DNA of 64,000 bases, taken from Corynebacterium simulans (GTDB lineage Bacteria > Actinomycetota > Actinomycetes > Mycobacteriales > Mycobacteriaceae). Of this stretch, positions 1 through 9,438 are shown one piece after another. Within the stretch, counting starts at the first letter, position 1; every line of letters starts with the position of its first letter. A program made the position numbers and the translations under genes. The stretch covers positions 372,001 through 436,000 of the forward strand of contig NZ_CP014634.1 in NCBI RefSeq assembly GCF_001586215.1. The letters run 5' to 3'. Under the pieces are notes generated by a model. It searched no databases. It saw only the letters and a list, made by a program, of their open reading frames with translations, and was not told the origin of the DNA.

Positions 1-1110
1 CTGACGCTGGTAGAGAAACTTGCCAAAGCTCGCCTCGTCCGAGTTCGTCCCCACCAACAGCGGTACATCGACTTGTTTGCCTTGGGCGAAAGCCTCCAAC
101 GGATGCAAAGGAATCAGATCGTCATCCACCGTGGGCGCGTAGCAGGAATTCAAGTGGAAAAGCTCGCCCGCACGCCACATCATCGATTGGCCCGCGCGCA
201 CTATGTCGCCGAACTCAGCCTCGCGCAAATCATCCACGCTGGCTGCGCGCGGCAAGGCCATACGGTTGACCAACTCGCGCGCCCAGAACGTTGACTGCGC
301 CCGCGAATGCAGCATGCCAATCGGCGGCGACTGCGCAATCGCACGGTGAAACAGCCCGTGCGCACGCGGCACCGTCATCAGTGTCAACACCGCTGCGCCA
401 CCGGCAGATTCACCCATCAAGGTGATGTTGCCATCATCCCCGCCAAAAGCGGCGATGCTTTCCTTAACCCACTGCAAGGCCAGGAGCTGATCCGATACCG
501 CTGGATTGGCCGAGCACTCGCCGCCCAGGCTGCGCAGATCCAAATAGCCCAGCGCACCCAAACGGAAGTTGATGGAAACGTAGACCACATTCATCTGCGC
601 AGCCAGTTCGAATCCGCGCAGCATAAGCATGTGCGAGGAGCCAACGATGAAACTGCCGCCATGGATGTAGACCACCACCGGCAGCTTTTCGTCGTTGTCT
701 GGGCGAACGACGTCGAGATGCAAGCAATCCTCTCCGCCCGCGACGCGATCCTGCCAAGAATAGATAGGCTGCGGGGCTACTGGGCCAAAGTCATAGCACT
801 CGCGCACGCCTTCCCAACTGGGAGCTTTCTCGGCAGCACGAAAACGCTGGGCGCCGCTGGTATCGGCGCCGAATGGAATGCCCCTCCAAGAGCGCACGGG
901 CGCGGAAATTGGGCGATCTGTACGGAGATCTTCTTCCCTCGTGCCACGTACCCAGCCAGATGAAGTCCGTACCGTCAGCTCGTCTTCCCACACGTTGGCT
1001 GCGGCCTCCGCCGCAGCACGCGCACGACGATGCGCATCCGCTGCATGCATGCGGGCAGCGGCGGAACTAGTTTCACGGGGTACATCCCCGAAGCTCCCCT
1101 CAGCTTTCAT
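1..1110 (-). CDS. Type B carboxylesterase (C-terminus cut by window edge)
   Basis: This is an alpha/beta-hydrolase esterase of the carboxylesterase type B family, expected to hydrolyse carboxylic esters. The reading frame is open from an ATG at 1110 to the window edge (370 codons seen), so the C-terminus with the catalytic His is missing. The nucleophile elbow GESAGG lies at about residues 233-238 and the oxyanion-hole motif HGGSF at about 150. An Ala/Arg-rich extension of about 45 residues precedes the first conserved strand, so an internal ATG at 1050 is a possible alternative start. It is transcribed away from the gene at 1299. The substrate cannot be told from sequence. Confidence 0.88.
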   Translation of the reverse strand, partial: MKAEGSFGDVPRETSSAAARMHAADAHRRARAAAEAAANVWEDELTVRTSSGWVRGTREEDLRTDRPISAPVRSWRGIPFGADTSGAQRFRAAEKAPSWEGVRECYDFGPVAPQPIYSWQDRVAGGEDCLHLDVVRPDNDEKLPVVVYIHGGSFIVGSSHMLMLRGFELAAQMNVVYVSINFRLGALGYLDLRSLGGECSANPAVSDQLLALQWVKESIAAFGGDDGNITLMGESAGGAAVLTLMTVPRAHGLFHRAIAQSPPIGMLHSRAQSTFWARELVNRMALPRAASVDDLREAEFGDIVRAGQSMMWRAGELFHLNSCYAPTVDDDLIPLHPLEAFAQGKQVDVPLLVGTNSDEASFGKFLYQRQ

Positions 1111-1298
1111 ACTTCTAAGACTAGAAAAGTTTCTCTCATTTAGACGAGTTTGGATACTTAAAAAAAGTCCTCGACCAACGCTATCGCTAAATCCACAGCA
1201 AGCGCTCAGGAAGAAGCAGAGACACTTCGCTACGGTGGTTTTACAACAGGCAACCAAATACCGGTTGTCATAAACAGTTTTTAGAGGTGATTTAGAAG

Positions 1299-2066
1299 AT
1301 GAGCATTTTAGATAAGGCAAAAGGCGCAATTGAAAAGAGGGTTTCTAACAACGCGACGGGCCCGGCAAATCCCACCAACTCCGACGATGTTTATGAGATC
1401 AACCCGGAGGAAGCCAACCGCGTCACCAACGCGCTTTTAGATGGCCTAGACAAAGCAGTCGCAGCGCAGTCTGGTGTTATCAAGAAATACGTTGATGGCC
1501 TTCGCAAGCGCAATCCGGAGTCAAGCCCAGCACAAATCCAAGCAATCCTCGATAAGCACTTGCTCAACCTAGTCTCTGGCACTGGTGCTGCTGCTGGTGC
1601 TTCCGCCGCAGTTCCTGGTGTGGGCACCATCGCCGGCATCGCTGCTATCGCGGCAGAATCCGTGGTTTTCCTGGAAGCCGCCTCCTGGTACGTCTTGTCT
1701 TCTGCTTACCTGCGCGGTGACAACATCGGAGACGAAGAACGGCGCCGTGCCCTGGTTCTGCTGGTGCTGACCGGTTCTAAGGGCAGCGCCTTGGTTGACA
1801 CCTTGGTCGGCGACATGGGCACCGTCAAGGGCGTTACTTCCGCCGCCACCCTGTCGCGTTTTACCGGCCCAACCCTAAGCGGCCTCAATGGCCGTCTCAC
1901 CAAGCTTTTTGCCAAGCAGGTAACCAAGCGCCTGAAGTGGGCATGGGTCTCCAAGCTGATGCCAATGGGCATCGGTGCAGTGCTCGGCACTTCTGCCAAC
2001 CGGAAACTTGCCAAGAAGGTAATTGAGCATGCTGGCGAGCAACTTTCGCCTTTGCCCACCTCATAA
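1299..2066 (+). CDS. Hypothetical protein with central hydrophobic Ala/Gly-rich segment
   Basis: This 255-residue protein is not recognised with confidence. It has a charged N-terminal third, then an Ala/Gly-rich hydrophobic stretch at about residues 95-140 containing VPGVGTIAGIAAIAAES, and a basic C-terminal part. The GVGTIAG pattern and overall layout recall EcsC-type membrane-associated proteins, but this is only a resemblance. No signal peptide is visible. The AGAGG-like sequence upstream of the ATG fits a ribosome binding site. It precedes odhA on the same strand with a 154-bp gap, so it is probably a separate transcript. Confidence 0.75.
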   Translation: MSILDKAKGAIEKRVSNNATGPANPTNSDDVYEINPEEANRVTNALLDGLDKAVAAQSGVIKKYVDGLRKRNPESSPAQIQAILDKHLLNLVSGTGAAAGASAAVPGVGTIAGIAAIAAESVVFLEAASWYVLSSAYLRGDNIGDEERRRALVLLVLTGSKGSALVDTLVGDMGTVKGVTSAATLSRFTGPTLSGLNGRLTKLFAKQVTKRLKWAWVSKLMPMGIGAVLGTSANRKLAKKVIEHAGEQLSPLPTS

Positions 2067-2220
2067 GGGGCGCTTTCACCCCTGACCTAGTGAGCAAAAC
2101 AACTCGGAACGTATCATGGTTGAAGACACTTTTCGGGGTGCTGTGTGCACCCGCGCAAAGGCCCTACTAAAGTCCCATTAATGAACCGTAATTAACAAGG
2201 AAATGAGGCGAATTCCTGCC

Positions 2221-5200
2221 GTGAGCAACTCGAGCATTTTCGGCCCCAATGCGTGGCTGATTGACGAACAGTTCCAGCAGTACTCAAAGGATCCCAACTC
2301 CGTAGATAAGGAGTGGCGCGATTACTTTGAGGCCAACGGAGCACCGAAGAACGCGGCTTCTGCCCCAGCAGCCGCTGCACAATCCTCCGCGAAGAAGTCC
2401 ACTCCGGCAAAGCCAGCTGCAGATTCTGCTACCCCGAACGGTGCACCAGCTGCAAAACCAGCGAAGGTAGCAGAGAAGCCAGGCAAGGATTCTGACTCCA
2501 AGAAGAAGTACCCAGATTCCCCGCTCGATCGCATCGGCGAGGCTCCGGAGGCTGGCGAGCGTCAGCTAAAGGGCATGTTCAAGGCAATCGCTAAGAACAT
2601 GGACGAGTCCCTCGAGATTCCAACCGCGACCACCGTGCGCGACGTTCCAGTCAAGCTGATGTGGGAAAACCGCGCGATGATCAACGATCACCTCAAGCGC
2701 ACCCGCGGTGGCAAGATTTCCTTTACCCACATCTTGGGCTACGCCTTGGTCAAGGCGACCCAGATCCACCCGGACATGAACGTCCGTTACGAGGTCAAGG
2801 ACGGCAAGCCGACTGTCGTACAGCCAGAGCACGTCAACCTGGGCCTCGCTATCGACCTCCCACAGAAGGATGGCTCCCGCGCACTCGTTGTGGCAGCGGT
2901 CAAGGAAGCGGAGAAGATGTCCTTCTCCGAGTTCGTTGACGCATACCAAGACATCGTCAACCGCTCCCGCCAAAACAAGCTCACGATGGATGACTTCTCC
3001 GGCGTCACCATCAACCTCACCAACCCGGGCGGCATCGGCACCCGCCACTCCATCGCCCGCCTGACCAAGGGCTCCGGCGCCATCATCGGCGTCGGCTCCA
3101 TGGATTACCCGGCTGAGTTCGCCGGCACCTCCGAGGACCGTCTGGCTGACATGGGTGTAGGCCGTCTGGTCACCCTGACCTCCACCTACGATCACCGCGT
3201 CATCCAGGGCGCGGAGTCCGGCGAGTTCCTGCGCACCTTGGGCCAGCTGATCACCGATGATCGCTTCTGGGACGAGCTGTTTGAGTCCATGGGCGTTCCT
3301 TACCAGCCATTCCGCTGGGCACAGGATGTCCCGAACACCGGCGTGGACAAGAACACCCGCGTCATGCAGTACATCGAGTCTTACCGCTCCCGCGGCCACC
3401 TCCTCGCCAACGTCAACCCACTTGGCTGGCGTCAGCCGGGCCTGCCTTGGCCGGATCACCGCGACCTTGACCTTAAGACCCACGGCCTGTCCATCTGGGA
3501 TCTGGACCGCACCTTCAACGTCGGCGGCTTCGGCGGCCAGGAGACCATGAAGCTGCGCGACGTCGTCAAGCGTCTGCGTGATGCTTACACGCTGAAGGTC
3601 GGCTCCGAGTACGCCCACATCTTGGACCGCGATGAGCGCAGCTGGCTGCAGGATCGCCTCGAGGCTGGCATGCCGAAGCCAACCAACGCTGAGCAGAAGT
3701 ACATCCTGCAGAAGGTCAACGCTGCTGAGGCATTCGAAAACTTCCTGCACACCAAGTACGTCGGCCAGAAGCGCTTCTCCCTCGAGGGCGCTGAGTCCCT
3801 CATCCCGCTGATGGATGCCATCGTGGACACTGCTGCAGGCCAGGGCCTCGACGAGGTCGTCATCGGCATGCCGCACCGTGGCCGCCTGAATGTCTTGTTC
3901 AACATTGTTGGCAAGCCACTGGCTGACCTCTTCGGCGAGTTCGACGGCAACTACAAGGGTGGCCAGCTCGGTGGCTCCGGTGACGTTAAGTACCACTTGG
4001 GTTCCCAGGGTCACCACATCCAGATGTTCGGTGACGGCGAAATCGACGTCAGCCTGGCTGCTAACCCGTCTCACCTCGAGGCCGTTGACCCAGTCCTGGA
4101 GGGCATCGCCCGCGCCAAGCAGGACCTGCTAGACAAGGGCCAGGACGGCTTCTCCGTTGTCCCAGTTATGCTGCACGGTGACTCCTCCTTCAACGGCCTG
4201 GGCATTGTTCAGGAGACCATCAACCTGTCCCAGCTGCGTGGTTACACCACCGGCGGTACCGTCCACATCGTGGTCAACAACCAGGTGGGCTTCACCACTA
4301 CCCCGGATTCCGCACGTTCTACCCACTACGCCACCGACCTGGCAAAGGGCTTCGATTGCCCGGTATTCCACGTCAACGGCGACGACCCAGAGGCAGTTGT
4401 CTGGGTTGGCCAGCTGGCTACCGAGTACCGCCGCAAGTTCGGCAAGGACGTCTTCATCGATCTCATCTGCTACCGTCTGCGCGGACACAACGAGGCAGAT
4501 GATCCTTCGATGACCCAGCCGGAGCTGTACTCCATCATCGATGACCACAAGTCTGTCCGTGAGATCTACACCGAAGAGCTCATCGGCCGTGGTGACCTGT
4601 CCGAAGCAGACGCTGAGGCTGCAGCACGTGACTTCCACGACCAGATGGAATCCGTCTTCACCGAGGTCAAGGAATCCGAGGCCGGTGCCCCTGGCGAGCA
4701 GCACGGTATCACCTCTGCGCAGAAGCTCACCCACGGTCTGGATACCTCCATCACCGCCGAGGAGATCGAGGAAATCGGCCAGGCCTACGCCAATGGCCCA
4801 GAGGGCTTCGAATACCACAAGCGTGTTGCCCGCGTTGCCAAGGAACGCCTGAAGACCTCCACCGAGGGCGGCATCGACTGGGGCTGGGGCGAGCTTATCG
4901 CCTTCGGCTCCCTGGCTAACCAGGGCAAGCTGGTCCGCCTGGCCGGTGAGGATTCCCGCCGCGGTACCTTCACCCAGCGCCACGCTATCCCAGTTGATCC
5001 GCGCGATGGCTCCGAGTACAACCCGCTGAACTACCTGGCTCAGGCCAAGGGCAACGGCGGTCGCTTCCTGATTTACAACTCCGCGCTGACCGAGTACGCA
5101 GGCATGGGCTTCGAGTACGGCTACTCCGTGGGTAACCAGGACGCACTCGTTGCATGGGAGGCTCAATTCGGTGACTTCGCAAACGGTGCACAGACCATCA

Positions 5201-5937
5201 TCGACGAGTACCTGTCCTCCGGTGAAGCGAAGTGGGGCCAGCTCTCCAGCCTGGTTCTGCTGCTGCCGCACGGCTACGAGGGCCAGGGCCCGGACCACTC
5301 CTCTGCCCGCATCGAGCGTTACCTGCAGCTGTGCGCTGAGGGCTCCATGACGGTGGCTCAGCCTTCTACCCCGGCCAACCACTTCCACCTGCTGCGTCGC
5401 CAGGCGCTGGGCTCCATGAAGCGTCCGCTGGTCATCTTTACTCCGAAGTCCATGCTGCGTAACAAGGCATCCGCTTCTGCTATCTCCGAGTTCACCGAAA
5501 TCAAGCACTTCCAGTCCGTCATCAATGACCCGAGCTTCGTTGACCACGAGGGCAAGGTTGTAGGCGACGCCGAGAAGGTCAAGACCATCATGCTGGTCTC
5601 CGGCAAGCTCTACTGGGAGCTGGCTAAGAAGAAGGAAGCAGACGGCCGCGATGACGTTGCAATCGTCCGCCTCGAGATGCTGCATCCGATTCCGTTCAAC
5701 CGTCTCGCAGAGGCATTCAAGGCCTTCCCGAATGCCACCCAGGTTCGCTTCGTCCAAGACGAGCCAGCAAACCAGGGCCCCTGGCCTTTCTACAACGAGC
5801 ACCTGCGTGAGCTCATTCCGGATATGCCGGAAATGGTCCGCGTATCTCGCCGTGCGCAGTCCTCGACTGCAACCGGTATCGCCAAGGTCCACCAGATCGA
5901 GCAGAAGAAGCTGCTTGAAGCGGCCTTCGATGTCTAG
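2221..5937 (+). CDS. odhA: 2-oxoglutarate dehydrogenase E1 fused to E2-type acyltransferase domain (OdhA/Kgd)
   Basis: OdhA decarboxylates 2-oxoglutarate with thiamine diphosphate in the TCA cycle. The N-terminus (FGPNAWLIDEQF) is the family E1 start, followed by an Ala/Lys/Pro linker. Next is an E2 succinyltransferase catalytic domain at about residues 115-345, with the catalytic motif DHR near residue 325. The full E1 part follows (MPHRGRLNVL, then VNNQVGFTT). There is no lipoyl domain, as in other Corynebacteriales, where OdhA works inside a mixed complex using AceF lipoyl domains and is inhibited by the FHA protein OdhI (family knowledge). The GTG at 2221 is preferred to the ATG at 2203 because it matches known N-termini and GAGG lies about 11 nt upstream. 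It gives 1238 residues. Confidence 0.97.
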   Translation: MSNSSIFGPNAWLIDEQFQQYSKDPNSVDKEWRDYFEANGAPKNAASAPAAAAQSSAKKSTPAKPAADSATPNGAPAAKPAKVAEKPGKDSDSKKKYPDSPLDRIGEAPEAGERQLKGMFKAIAKNMDESLEIPTATTVRDVPVKLMWENRAMINDHLKRTRGGKISFTHILGYALVKATQIHPDMNVRYEVKDGKPTVVQPEHVNLGLAIDLPQKDGSRALVVAAVKEAEKMSFSEFVDAYQDIVNRSRQNKLTMDDFSGVTINLTNPGGIGTRHSIARLTKGSGAIIGVGSMDYPAEFAGTSEDRLADMGVGRLVTLTSTYDHRVIQGAESGEFLRTLGQLITDDRFWDELFESMGVPYQPFRWAQDVPNTGVDKNTRVMQYIESYRSRGHLLANVNPLGWRQPGLPWPDHRDLDLKTHGLSIWDLDRTFNVGGFGGQETMKLRDVVKRLRDAYTLKVGSEYAHILDRDERSWLQDRLEAGMPKPTNAEQKYILQKVNAAEAFENFLHTKYVGQKRFSLEGAESLIPLMDAIVDTAAGQGLDEVVIGMPHRGRLNVLFNIVGKPLADLFGEFDGNYKGGQLGGSGDVKYHLGSQGHHIQMFGDGEIDVSLAANPSHLEAVDPVLEGIARAKQDLLDKGQDGFSVVPVMLHGDSSFNGLGIVQETINLSQLRGYTTGGTVHIVVNNQVGFTTTPDSARSTHYATDLAKGFDCPVFHVNGDDPEAVVWVGQLATEYRRKFGKDVFIDLICYRLRGHNEADDPSMTQPELYSIIDDHKSVREIYTEELIGRGDLSEADAEAAARDFHDQMESVFTEVKESEAGAPGEQHGITSAQKLTHGLDTSITAEEIEEIGQAYANGPEGFEYHKRVARVAKERLKTSTEGGIDWGWGELIAFGSLANQGKLVRLAGEDSRRGTFTQRHAIPVDPRDGSEYNPLNYLAQAKGNGGRFLIYNSALTEYAGMGFEYGYSVGNQDALVAWEAQFGDFANGAQTIIDEYLSSGEAKWGQLSSLVLLLPHGYEGQGPDHSSARIERYLQLCAEGSMTVAQPSTPANHFHLLRRQALGSMKRPLVIFTPKSMLRNKASASAISEFTEIKHFQSVINDPSFVDHEGKVVGDAEKVKTIMLVSGKLYWELAKKKEADGRDDVAIVRLEMLHPIPFNRLAEAFKAFPNATQVRFVQDEPANQGPWPFYNEHLRELIPDMPEMVRVSRRAQSSTATGIAKVHQIEQKKLLEAAFDV

Positions 5938-5961
5938 GGCTTCAAAAGCCATATAGAACGG

Positions 5962-6008
5962 CTAAAGCGCCCTTGCCGCCTCGAATAGAGGTAGCAAGGG
6001 CGCTTTAG
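5962..6008. terminator. Bidirectional terminator between convergent odhA and lipoprotein gene
   Basis: Perfect 15-bp inverted repeat (CTAAAGCGCCCTTGC and its complement) around a 17-nt loop. It sits between the odhA stop and the stop of the minus-strand lipoprotein gene, where both transcripts would end. Confidence 0.85.
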
Positions 6009-6055
6009 TATATTTTCGAAAAGCAAGCTCTACGGGAAGCTGCCCAGCAGCCAAG

Positions 6056-6841
6056 CTAGGACTTCGGCTTGCTCGAATTGTCCTTTTTCTCATCGCCGGA
6101 GGTCAGATCGGATCCTCCAGAAGAGTTGGAATCGCCGCCGGTATCCATGACGGTGCCCGCATTGGATTGCGAGATCCAATCGCTTACGGTTTGCTCCACA
6201 GAACCAGACTCGTCGGTCTTTTCCAGCAACTCACGGATTTCCTCATCGGTCAAAAACTTGGTCAGGGAAGACACTGCGAGGCGTTCCTCACGGTCAAAAA
6301 GACCCTTGTAATAGACCACGACGTAGTTCTGCGGCAGATCCGGCTCCGCGTCCTTGCACCCCTGCGCGCTGGAAGGCTCTACCACCGCGAGGTCCGGCGG
6401 TAGCGCATTCATCAGCGCCACGTGGGTAGTAGCCAAGAAATCCTCGCCCGAGGGGTCCTTTTGGTCTTCCTCGTAGCGCTTCGAAATCTCGCGTGCGGCA
6501 TCAGGGTTGAAGGCATCGAGCAATTCACCGGTGCAACCGATGTAGAAGTTCGTAGCGCCGTCGTCGCCCTCAATAAGCGGGAGGTTCTGCTCGCTAGCAG
6601 AGGTGGCCTCCAGTTCCTCATCACCGGCCACATTTGCGGCTCTGCCCTGGGACTCCAAAGTCTGCTTATACAACTCAGCGAGCAACAGATGCCGCTTGGA
6701 CTTTGGGTTGACGGAAATGGTTACCGCTTGGTGCAAGCCAGGTTTTTCATCCGCCGAAGGATCGAATTTGGTGCAGGAGCTCAATGCAGCCAATGCCAGT
6801 CCGGCAGTCGCTAGCGTCGCTACAAGGCGGCGGGATCGCAT
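6056..6841 (-). CDS. Putative secreted lipoprotein, substrate-binding-protein-like
   Basis: The N-terminus MRSRRLVATLATAGLALAAL leads to the lipobox LSSC, so the mature protein should be lipid-anchored outside the membrane. The following region (VTISVNPKSKRHLLLAELYK) resembles the first strand and helix of glycine-betaine/choline-type (OpuAC) binding proteins, but no transporter genes are adjacent and the ligand is unknown. The C-terminus is Ser/Asp/Lys-rich and disordered. The ATG at 6841 lies 10 nt after an AAGGAG ribosome binding site. A GTG at 6847, 4 nt after it, is an alternative that adds two residues. A similar secreted protein is found near odhA in C. glutamicum (memory). Confidence 0.8.
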   Translation of the reverse strand: MRSRRLVATLATAGLALAALSSCTKFDPSADEKPGLHQAVTISVNPKSKRHLLLAELYKQTLESQGRAANVAGDEELEATSASEQNLPLIEGDDGATNFYIGCTGELLDAFNPDAAREISKRYEEDQKDPSGEDFLATTHVALMNALPPDLAVVEPSSAQGCKDAEPDLPQNYVVVYYKGLFDREERLAVSSLTKFLTDEEIRELLEKTDESGSVEQTVSDWISQSNAGTVMDTGGDSNSSGGSDLTSGDEKKDNSSKPKS

Positions 6842-6974
6842 CGGCACAGTTCTCCTTAAAGTTATGGTTCTTCCTAAATATTCCTAAAATTCTACACGGC
6901 ACTGCTGGGCTTTCCGACGCCGCCTTATCCCAGCGTTTTCCTGTATTTAATAAGGGGCTAAGATGGGTTGAGTT

Positions 6975-8111
6975 ATGACTAGCGCTATTACTGAATCCGC
7001 CGTTCGGGAGGCCCTTAGCCGGGTTGAAGACCCAGAAATCGGCCGCCCTATCACCGAGCTCGACATGGTGAAATCCGTCGCCATCGACGGTAATGACATC
7101 AGCGTCGAAATCTATCTGACCATTGCCGGCTGCCCGATGAAAAGCACCATCGAAGCCAACACTCGCGCCGTCCTCGAGGACATCGAGGGCGTTGGCAATG
7201 TCAGCGTGACCATGGACGCCATGAGCGATGAACAGCGTCGCGCTTTAAAGCAGAAGCTGCGCGGCGGCCAGGCTGAGCCGGAGATTCCTTTCGCCAAGCC
7301 AGAATCCACCACGCGCGTGTTCGCGGTGGCCTCTGGTAAGGGCGGCGTCGGCAAGAGCTCCACCACCGTCAACCTCGCGGCCGCGCTTTCGGCCAAGGGC
7401 TTGAAGGTTGGCATTGTCGACGCCGATATCTACGGTCACTCCGTACCGGGCCTGCTGGGTTCGACCGCCGGCCCCACCGTCATTGATGATGAAATGCTGC
7501 TGCCGCCAATTTCCCACGGCATCAAGCACATCTCCATTGGCCAATTCGTCGAGGGCAACGCCCCGGTGGTCTGGCGCGGTCCGATGCTGCACCGCGCGCT
7601 GCAGCAATTCCTGGCTGACGTCTTCTGGGGCGATCTGGACGTTCTACTGCTCGATCTCCCACCCGGCACTGGCGACGTCGCGCTTTCCGTGGCTCAGCTC
7701 ATCCCGAACGCCGAGCTGCTCATCGTCACTACCCCGCAGGCAGCAGCCGCGGAGGTGGCAGAGCGTGCAGGCTCCATCTCGCAGCAGACTCGCCAGCGCG
7801 TAGCCGGCGTCATCGAGAACATGGGCGCCATGGTGCTGCCCGACGGGTCCACGATGGATATCTTCGGTACTGGCGGCGGCAAGGTTGTAGCAGAGCGCCT
7901 TAGCACTATCCTGGGCTACGAGGTGCCAGTCTTGGCTGAGGTCCCGCTCGATCCGGCTCTGCGCACCGGCGGCGATGCCGGCGAGCCAATCATCACCGCC
8001 GCCCCGGATTCTCCTTCTGCAAAAGCAATCAAGCAGCTGGCGGATAAGCTCGCCATCCGCAACGACTCTCTGGTGGGCAAGACCTTAGGTCTGGGCGTTA
8101 CCCGCCACTAA
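6975..8111 (+). CDS. mrp: Mrp/ApbC-type iron-sulfur cluster carrier ATPase
   Basis: This P-loop ATPase of the Mrp/NBP35 family is thought to bind and transfer Fe-S clusters in the cytoplasm. An N-terminal MIP18/DUF59 domain (residues about 5-90, with GCPMKS) is followed by the deviant Walker A motif GKGGVGKSS at about 121. LLDLPPGTGD is the switch/Walker B region. The CxxC cluster motif found near the C-terminus of many family members is absent: the region reads IENMGAMVLPDGSTM. Actinobacterial Mrp proteins often look like this. Length (378 residues) is normal. The ATG is the family start. It stands alone, convergent with tatB. Confidence 0.93.
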   Translation: MTSAITESAVREALSRVEDPEIGRPITELDMVKSVAIDGNDISVEIYLTIAGCPMKSTIEANTRAVLEDIEGVGNVSVTMDAMSDEQRRALKQKLRGGQAEPEIPFAKPESTTRVFAVASGKGGVGKSSTTVNLAAALSAKGLKVGIVDADIYGHSVPGLLGSTAGPTVIDDEMLLPPISHGIKHISIGQFVEGNAPVVWRGPMLHRALQQFLADVFWGDLDVLLLDLPPGTGDVALSVAQLIPNAELLIVTTPQAAAAEVAERAGSISQQTRQRVAGVIENMGAMVLPDGSTMDIFGTGGGKVVAERLSTILGYEVPVLAEVPLDPALRTGGDAGEPIITAAPDSPSAKAIKQLADKLAIRNDSLVGKTLGLGVTRH

Positions 8112-8142
8112 TAATTAGGCAGACACTTAAAGCAGTAACTGC

Positions 8143-8748
8143 TTAGGTAACATCCGCCCAAGAAAAGCCGGTTCCTTCTGCGTTGTCATTTGCCGCAGTT
8201 GGCGTCGGCTTTGGCGTAGGTGCCTGCGGCTGTTGAGCCGAGCTCTGCTGCGGTTGTGCCGGTGCCGCGTAAATCTGGGAGTAGTCGAAGGTCGGGCGCT
8301 GCTGGCCCTGCTGACCTGAATTCGCCTGCTGACTGCGCTGGCCATGTTGGACACGTGGCCCGGAAGCACCGCGCTGCGCTGCGGAGTGCGCTTGCTCATC
8401 GCCCGCGCTTAGATGCGGTTTGCCCATTCCCTCGGTTAGCTTACGCGGGTCGAAATCATCCCAAGCGGAATCGTCTCCATCGAAAAGAGCCTTGGTGATA
8501 GCACCACGTGGGCCCAAGCGCGTCCATTCGGCGGCCTGGCTGATGGGACCACGCAGAGTTTCAAATTCCTCGCTCAAGCCGCCCATTTCACCTTGTAGTT
8601 CGGCCTTGGCATTGTTGATTGCCTTGCGCGCAGCATAGATTGCCGCACGGACATCCATGATTACGCCGGGGAGCCTCTCTGGACCGATGATCACGATGCC
8701 AAGAAGCACGATGACGGCAATCTCTGTCCAACCGATTGAAGAAAACAC
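8143..8748 (-). CDS. tatB: Sec-independent protein translocase subunit TatB
   Basis: TatB works with TatC in recognising twin-arginine signal peptides at the membrane. The N-terminal hydrophobic helix (MFSSIGWTEIAVIVLLGIVI, residues 1-20) is followed by the hinge GPERLPGV and an amphipathic helix (AARKAINNAKAEL), the standard TatB layout. The C-terminal half is Gln/Ala/Pro-rich, low in complexity and probably disordered. At 201 residues it is within the actinobacterial range. It lies downstream of the anti-sigma and sigE genes in the same orientation, an order also seen in mycobacteria and C. glutamicum. Confidence 0.94.
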   Translation of the reverse strand: MFSSIGWTEIAVIVLLGIVIIGPERLPGVIMDVRAAIYAARKAINNAKAELQGEMGGLSEEFETLRGPISQAAEWTRLGPRGAITKALFDGDDSAWDDFDPRKLTEGMGKPHLSAGDEQAHSAAQRGASGPRVQHGQRSQQANSGQQGQQRPTFDYSQIYAAPAQPQQSSAQQPQAPTPKPTPTAANDNAEGTGFSWADVT

Positions 8749-8852
8749 GATGTTATCTTAGCCCTCCACCAGCGCCTGCGCTTTATGTGAAACGGGCACC
8801 AACCTCATTCGCCTTGACTCCGCTGCTAATAGCGCCACTTAGCGCCACTGCA

Positions 8853-9350
8853 TTAACGCCTCTGATTGTGCTTGATGGCGCGAATGACCATCTCGACCTT
8901 GTCAAGGATATCGCGCTCGCCGACGCCACTGGTACCGCCGTGTGCGCTGAAATTGTTTCGCCCTTTTTCAGGTGTGGCGGCGTCCTCGTCAGCTGCTTCA
9001 GCTGCGATTCCGGCCAGCTTGGCCATCAAATCCTTCGGTGCACGCACTTGGTGGTCAACGTTGCAGTTGCGCACCCACTGGGAAGCACGGCGCTGTTCGC
9101 GGACGTCGGCGCGACATTCAGCGCAGTGCACCAGGTGAACATGCACACGATGAGTGGCTTTGGGATCCATCTCGCCATCGACGAAGGCTGCCACAGCTTC
9201 GGGGCCTAAGTGCCCAATGGAATCAGCCCGCCGAGCCCTTGCTTTGGCCTTATCACGGGCCTTGGCAAGAGTCTTGTCAAAGGTGGTGGTGGCGCCTTCT
9301 ACTCCACGCATATGAAACGAGGCGCGGTGCTGATGTGCAGAATCCTCCAC
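8853..9350 (-). CDS. Zinc-finger anti-sigma factor for SigE (RseA/CseE-like)
   Basis: This is a soluble anti-sigma factor of the ZAS type, expected to bind and inhibit the SigE sigma factor encoded just upstream. The motif HxxxCxxC appears in HLVHCAECRADV, preceded by the family signature EAVAAFVDGEMD at about residue 52. No membrane segment is present, so it is cytoplasmic. The C-terminal third is acidic and Gly-rich. The first possible start is a GTG at 9350 with GGTGG 10 nt upstream. The conserved part begins only near residue 45, so a shorter protein is possible. In relatives, SigE release follows proteolysis under cell-envelope stress (family knowledge). Confidence 0.88.
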   Translation of the reverse strand: MEDSAHQHRASFHMRGVEGATTTFDKTLAKARDKAKARARRADSIGHLGPEAVAAFVDGEMDPKATHRVHVHLVHCAECRADVREQRRASQWVRNCNVDHQVRAPKDLMAKLAGIAAEAADEDAATPEKGRNNFSAHGGTSGVGERDILDKVEMVIRAIKHNQRR

Positions 9351-9438
9351 GGGAGTTTTGCCACCTACCTTTCTATCGAACGTTGGGTTCGTTAATTAGT
9401 CTCCACAATAGACCTCATTGCACTTTGGCGTGGGCGGC

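Noticed and set aside
307..963. Plus-strand open frame of 218 codons at the left edge
   Set aside because: The minus strand encodes a carboxylesterase with GESAGG and HGGSF motifs over the same bases.
2136..2152. Small hairpin GGGTGC-TGTGT-GCACCC in the odhA leader as a riboswitch
   Set aside because: A single 6-bp stem without any known riboswitch core or terminator/antiterminator arrangement.
2566..5952. Two very long minus-strand open frames (502 and 607 codons) opposite odhA
   Set aside because: They lie entirely antisense to a well-conserved gene, have biased Val/Leu/Gly/Asp composition typical of antisense frames in GC-rich DNA, and show no domain.
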